Below, one piece after another: positions 60,361 through 64,000 of a DNA stretch of 64,000 nucleotides. The position numbers were made by a program, and so were the translations under genes. The stretch is from Hyphomonadaceae bacterium. Its GTDB lineage: Bacteria > Pseudomonadota > Alphaproteobacteria > Caulobacterales > Hyphomonadaceae. Position 1 is the first letter of the stretch. Every line of letters begins with the position of its first letter. The DNA lies in NCBI GenBank assembly GCA_947478925.1, contig CANJXY010000002.1, positions 1 to 64,000 on the forward strand. Direction: 5' to 3'. The notes below the pieces were generated by a model, which saw only the letters and a program-made list of their open reading frames with translations, did not search any database and was not told where the DNA came from.

Positions 60361-63138
60361 CTATTTCGTGCCGTCGGGCAAAGCGAAGGCGATGACGTAG
60401 CCGCCCTTCGGATCAGGATCGTTCTCCTCGCCGGCCGACGGACGCGGGTAGCGCCAGCTGGGTGTCGGCAGGGTAATCACGACGTACTGTTTGCCGTTCT
60501 TGCCGACATAGCTCATCGGCGTGGCGTGAGCGCTGCCCGGCAGGTCGAACGACCATTTGACCTCGCCCGTGCGCTCGTCGAACGCGCGTATGGTGGAGTC
60601 CATCGCGCCGGCATGGAAGATCAGGCCGCCACGCGTCGTCATATTGCCGGCCTGCAGCGGCGTGCCGACCATGAACGGCAGGCCCGTGGCGATGCCGAAC
60701 GGGCCCGACTCCTTCATCGACCCTAGCGGACGCTTCCAGAGCAACTTGTTGGTGTTGAGGTCGATGACGCCGAGCTGGCCGTATGGCGGCTCGAAGCACG
60801 GCAGGTTGGTGCTGAGCAGCTGGTGGTCCGCATCCTGGATAAATGGAAGCGGCAGACGCCAGTCGGACATGAACGGCGCCGTGTCACCGCGATAGAGCAC
60901 GCGCTTCTGATCGAAGCGCTTGTTGTGCTCGATCGTCTCGGGGCTTGGCGTACGCACAGGAGCCGGCGGGCCGGCGTCATGTTCGTCCTTGGGCTTGGCG
61001 CGTTCGGCGCGGGCCTTCTGTTCGGCGTCGCGATCCTCGAGGCTGCGCAGCACAATGCGGTTTCCCATCAGCATGGGTGCACCGATCAACAGGCCATTGT
61101 CGGCATCGACCGAGACGGAGCCCCAGTTAAAGCCGCCGGCATTGCCAGGATACTGGAAGGAACCGCCCCACGTATCCCGCGCTTGGCCATAGCCGCCGCC
61201 GCCCGGCATGGGCGGGGTGAAGTGCCCTTCATAGCGCATCTTCTTGAACTCGATGCGGCAGTGAAGCTGGTCCAGCGGGGTCATGCCCCACATGTCCTTC
61301 TCGACGCGGTCCTCGCGGAAGTTCGGCAACGGCGACATCGGTTGCGTCGCTGTAACTTTCTCGCCCTCGGCCGGGTTCTGCGGCACGGGCACTTCCGGAA
61401 TTTCGTAGATCGGAACGCCAGTGCGACGGTCGAGCAGAAAGATCTCGCCGCGCTTGGTAGCCTGCGCTACGGCCGGGATCAGCTCGCCTTCTCCATTCTT
61501 GCGGATATCGACCAGTACGGGCTGCGAGGGGACGTCATAATCCCAGATATCGCGGTGAACCGTCTGATAGACCCAGCGCCGTTCGCCCGTGGCAGCATCG
61601 ATGGCGACGATGGAGCTGGCGTTTTCTTCAGCTTCCTTGGTGCGAAGTTCGCCGTCGAAATAGTCGGGCGAGGAGTTGCCGGTCGGGGCGTACACCAGGT
61701 TCAGCACGGGATCATACGCGGTGTTCGACCAGACGTTCGGGGTCCCACGCGTGTATTCGCCACCTTCGTCGGGAAGGCCGTGATAGCCGGCATTGCCCAT
61801 GTCCCACGCCCACGCGAACTGGCCAGTAACGACGTCGTAGGCGCGCAGGACGCCGGACGGGTTGCCGATCTGCTGGTTGTCGGTCACCCAGCCGCCGACC
61901 ACGATCTTGTCACCCGCCACCAGGGGCGTCGACGTCACCATGAAGTTGCCGAGTGGCGAATAGCCGAGGCCCGAGACGAGGTTAACTGCGCCGCTGAAGC
62001 CGAAGCTCTCGCAGGGGCGGCCCGTCAAGGCGTCGACCGCCAGCAGGCGCGCATCCACGGTGCCCGCGACGATGCGCTTGGCGCATTCGCCAGTATAGGT
62101 CGCCGGCGCCTCGTAATAGCCGAGGCCGCGGCAGGTGCGAGCGAAGGTGGAGGCCTTGTTGATGCCGCCGGGTACGTTCGTCTGCGTCTCATGACGCCAG
62201 ACCTCCTTGCCCGTATCAGCATCGACTGCGATCAGCGTCGAGCCGGCCGTGCAGATATAGACCATTCCATTGGCCATCTGCGGCGTCTGTTTGAAGTCAT
62301 AGCCGACGCCAGTGCGGAATTCCCACGCCTTCTCCAGTTTACCGACATTTCCGGTATTGATCTGGTCGATCTGAGCGAAGCGCTGTCCGCCCGGCACGCC
62401 GCCGTAATTGCGCCAGTCGGTGACAGCCGGGCCTGTCGCAGCCGCATTCTTTGTGCCCTCGACGACCGGATAGGTCTGGAATGCGCCGACCACGAGCAGC
62501 AAAGCCGCCGCCGCCGTTGCGATCCCCACGAAGAGACCGCCAGCGTTGACTGGCGTCTCGGCCGTCTTGCCCATTGCCGCGCGATGCCACGGCGACAGGA
62601 ACCAAAGGCCGACAACCGCCCACGCCGCGAGACGCGGCAACAGGGCGATGAAATCCAGACCCGCTTCAAGGATCGACACTGCGACCCAGAAAGCCAGGAT
62701 GCCGGCATAGATCAGCGCGCCGAGCGGCTTGCCGCTGAACAGGAAGAAGGCCGAGGCCAGCAGTGCGATACCCGACAGCGCGTAGGCAAACGAGCCGCCC
62801 AGCATCAGCAGCTGTGCGCCATACCAGAGCAGATAGACGCCCACTATGGCGAGGAAGGTCGAGAAGGCGGTATTGAGCCCTTTCACCAGCCCCCCCGGCT
62901 TGTCCGACAGCGTGTCGCGGACAGCGAAGAAGGCGCAGGCGCCGAAGGCCGCCGCCGTGAGGAAGTAGAACATCGCCGCGGTGAACATCGCAGGGTTCAC
63001 CAGCGTCACCGGGTTCGGATCAAACGGGCTTGGCGATGGCGCAGGCGGGGTCAGCTGGACCACACCTCCCCACAAAGCAATCAGCGCCACGATGCCGTAA
63101 ACGACCGCAAACGCCCAACGGGCGACACGCGAAGCCAT
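60361..63138 (-). CDS. gcd: Membrane-bound PQQ-dependent dehydrogenase, glucose/quinate/shikimate family
   Basis: Five N-terminal TM helices then a PQQ beta-propeller: WRNYGGVPGGQRFAQIDQINTGNVGKLEKAWEFRTG, WGGSFQYPGNAGGFNWGSVSVD, LIFHAGAMDSTIRAFD. Confidence 0.95.
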   Translation of the reverse strand: MASRVARWAFAVVYGIVALIALWGGVVQLTPPAPSPSPFDPNPVTLVNPAMFTAAMFYFLTAAAFGACAFFAVRDTLSDKPGGLVKGLNTAFSTFLAIVGVYLLWYGAQLLMLGGSFAYALSGIALLASAFFLFSGKPLGALIYAGILAFWVAVSILEAGLDFIALLPRLAAWAVVGLWFLSPWHRAAMGKTAETPVNAGGLFVGIATAAAALLLVVGAFQTYPVVEGTKNAAATGPAVTDWRNYGGVPGGQRFAQIDQINTGNVGKLEKAWEFRTGVGYDFKQTPQMANGMVYICTAGSTLIAVDADTGKEVWRHETQTNVPGGINKASTFARTCRGLGYYEAPATYTGECAKRIVAGTVDARLLAVDALTGRPCESFGFSGAVNLVSGLGYSPLGNFMVTSTPLVAGDKIVVGGWVTDNQQIGNPSGVLRAYDVVTGQFAWAWDMGNAGYHGLPDEGGEYTRGTPNVWSNTAYDPVLNLVYAPTGNSSPDYFDGELRTKEAEENASSIVAIDAATGERRWVYQTVHRDIWDYDVPSQPVLVDIRKNGEGELIPAVAQATKRGEIFLLDRRTGVPIYEIPEVPVPQNPAEGEKVTATQPMSPLPNFREDRVEKDMWGMTPLDQLHCRIEFKKMRYEGHFTPPMPGGGGYGQARDTWGGSFQYPGNAGGFNWGSVSVDADNGLLIGAPMLMGNRIVLRSLEDRDAEQKARAERAKPKDEHDAGPPAPVRTPSPETIEHNKRFDQKRVLYRGDTAPFMSDWRLPLPFIQDADHQLLSTNLPCFEPPYGQLGVIDLNTNKLLWKRPLGSMKESGPFGIATGLPFMVGTPLQAGNMTTRGGLIFHAGAMDSTIRAFDERTGEVKWSFDLPGSAHATPMSYVGKNGKQYVVITLPTPSWRYPRPSAGEENDPDPKGGYVIAFALPDGTK

Positions 63139-63342
63139 ACTATCCTCCCTCGTGGTCGTTTTTGTCCGCGCCCAAACCCCGCGCGACCCGACCTTTGCGC
63201 CAGCCTAGCGTTTCTGGAGGCGAAATGGAAAGGCGCCAGGAGAGGCGGCAAATCGGGAGTATCGCTAGGGAAACGCACACAATGGCGTGCGATCGAGATT
63301 GCGCGGCCGCGTCAAAGACCGACACAGCACGCCTTACGCGGT

Positions 63343-64000
63343 TCAGGCGAACGGACGCATCGGCTCCGCCTTGTGCTCGGCATAGACGGTCGAATCATCC
63401 GCCTCGACCAGTCGCACCTCATAACCCCAGAGATCGGCGAGGTGCTGGAGCACGCGGTCGGCGTCCTTCTCTTCAAGCGTCACGCCGTCCAACACGTTGT
63501 GGCGCAGCTCCAGCCGGCGGTCGCCTGCCAGGTCAACGTCAACGATCTGGATATCCGGATCGCGCCGCGCGACGTCGTAGTGCCGCGACAACGCCCGCCG
63601 GACCTCGCGATAACCGCGCTCGTCGTGGATGGCGGAAACCTCCATCTCGTCGACGCTGTGGTCGTCGGTGATTTGGAACAGGCCGAACTTCCGGATCAGG
63701 TGGGGCGACAGGTATTGCGAGACGATGCTTTCGTCCCGGAAGTTTGCCCACACTTCGCGCAGCGTGCCATAGGGATCGCGATTGCCGGCGATGTCGGGGA
63801 ACCACGAACGGTCCTCGTCTGTCGGCGTCAGCGAGATACGCTCGATGTCCTGCATCATCGCGAAGCCGAGCGCGTAGGGATTGATGCCCGAATAGCGGCG
63901 ATCATCGAACTCGGGCTGCAACACAACGCTGGTGTGCGAGTGTAGGAATTCGAGGTACGAGCCATCATTGATAAGCCCCTTCTCGTGAAGGCGCGTCATG
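63343..64000 (-). CDS. SpoVR family protein, C-terminal part (truncated by window edge)
   Basis: MTRLHEKGLINDGSYLEFLHSHTSVVLQPEFDDRRYSGINPYALGFAMMQDIERI; likely continues upstream beyond 64000. Confidence 0.93.
   Translation of the reverse strand, partial: MTRLHEKGLINDGSYLEFLHSHTSVVLQPEFDDRRYSGINPYALGFAMMQDIERISLTPTDEDRSWFPDIAGNRDPYGTLREVWANFRDESIVSQYLSPHLIRKFGLFQITDDHSVDEMEVSAIHDERGYREVRRALSRHYDVARRDPDIQIVDVDLAGDRRLELRHNVLDGVTLEEKDADRVLQHLADLWGYEVRLVEADDSTVYAEHKAEPMRPFA

Noticed and set aside
60361-63138. Missing pqq biosynthesis genes next to gcd
   Set aside because: PQQ genes are often unlinked; absence from a 64-kb window is uninformative.
60823-63945. 1040-aa plus-strand ORF, the longest in the window
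   Set aside because: Antisense to gcd and spoVR, both clearly real by motif. Its composition (Arg/Gly/Asp/His-rich, no motifs) is typical of a high-GC shadow ORF.

Overview
The window is high-GC alphaproteobacterial chromosome, and the gene content resembles Caulobacterales/Hyphomonadaceae (lineage is inference only). It is mostly dense housekeeping and accessory genes. I saw no rRNA, tRNA, CRISPR array, prophage or transposase. Recognisable blocks, left to right: thiS; aroQ-accB-accC-aat, convergent with DUF2155-mlaD-NDUFA12; a large ribonucleotide-reductase-derived ORF; a pentapeptide-repeat protein; ParA plus partner; HU; Zur/Fur; thioesterase; two SDRs; GST; acyl-CoA dehydrogenase; thiO; Leu/Glu-type dehydrogenase; pirin; PadR (YqjI-like) plus DUF2218; CinA-like; M28 peptidase; argS; ispH; SMP-30 plus sulfatase; thrB; rnhA; NfeD plus SPFH; peroxiredoxin; AlgH; gatC-DUF2199-GNAT-gatA; ruvX; pyrB-pyrC-plsY-[dprA relic]-topA-rnr-NUDIX; rpmG; a PQQ-dependent glucose-type dehydrogenase; and a partial SpoVR. 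The observations most worth following up are: (1) an 805-aa apparent pseudoenzyme derived from class II ribonucleotide reductase, which keeps the C-terminal domain and zinc-finger but lacks a visible N-x-C-x-E catalytic motif; (2) a decayed dprA remnant in the plsY-topA gap; (3) a 66-bp abutting, in-frame tandem duplication of a signal-peptide segment in front of the pentapeptide protein; (4) a His/Gly-rich PadR regulator with two perfect AT-rich palindromes at its start codon and a DUF2218 partner; (5) a gatC-DUF2199-GNAT-gatA operon with three consecutive zero-nucleotide stop/start junctions. All family assignments are from reading the translated sequence; no database search was run.
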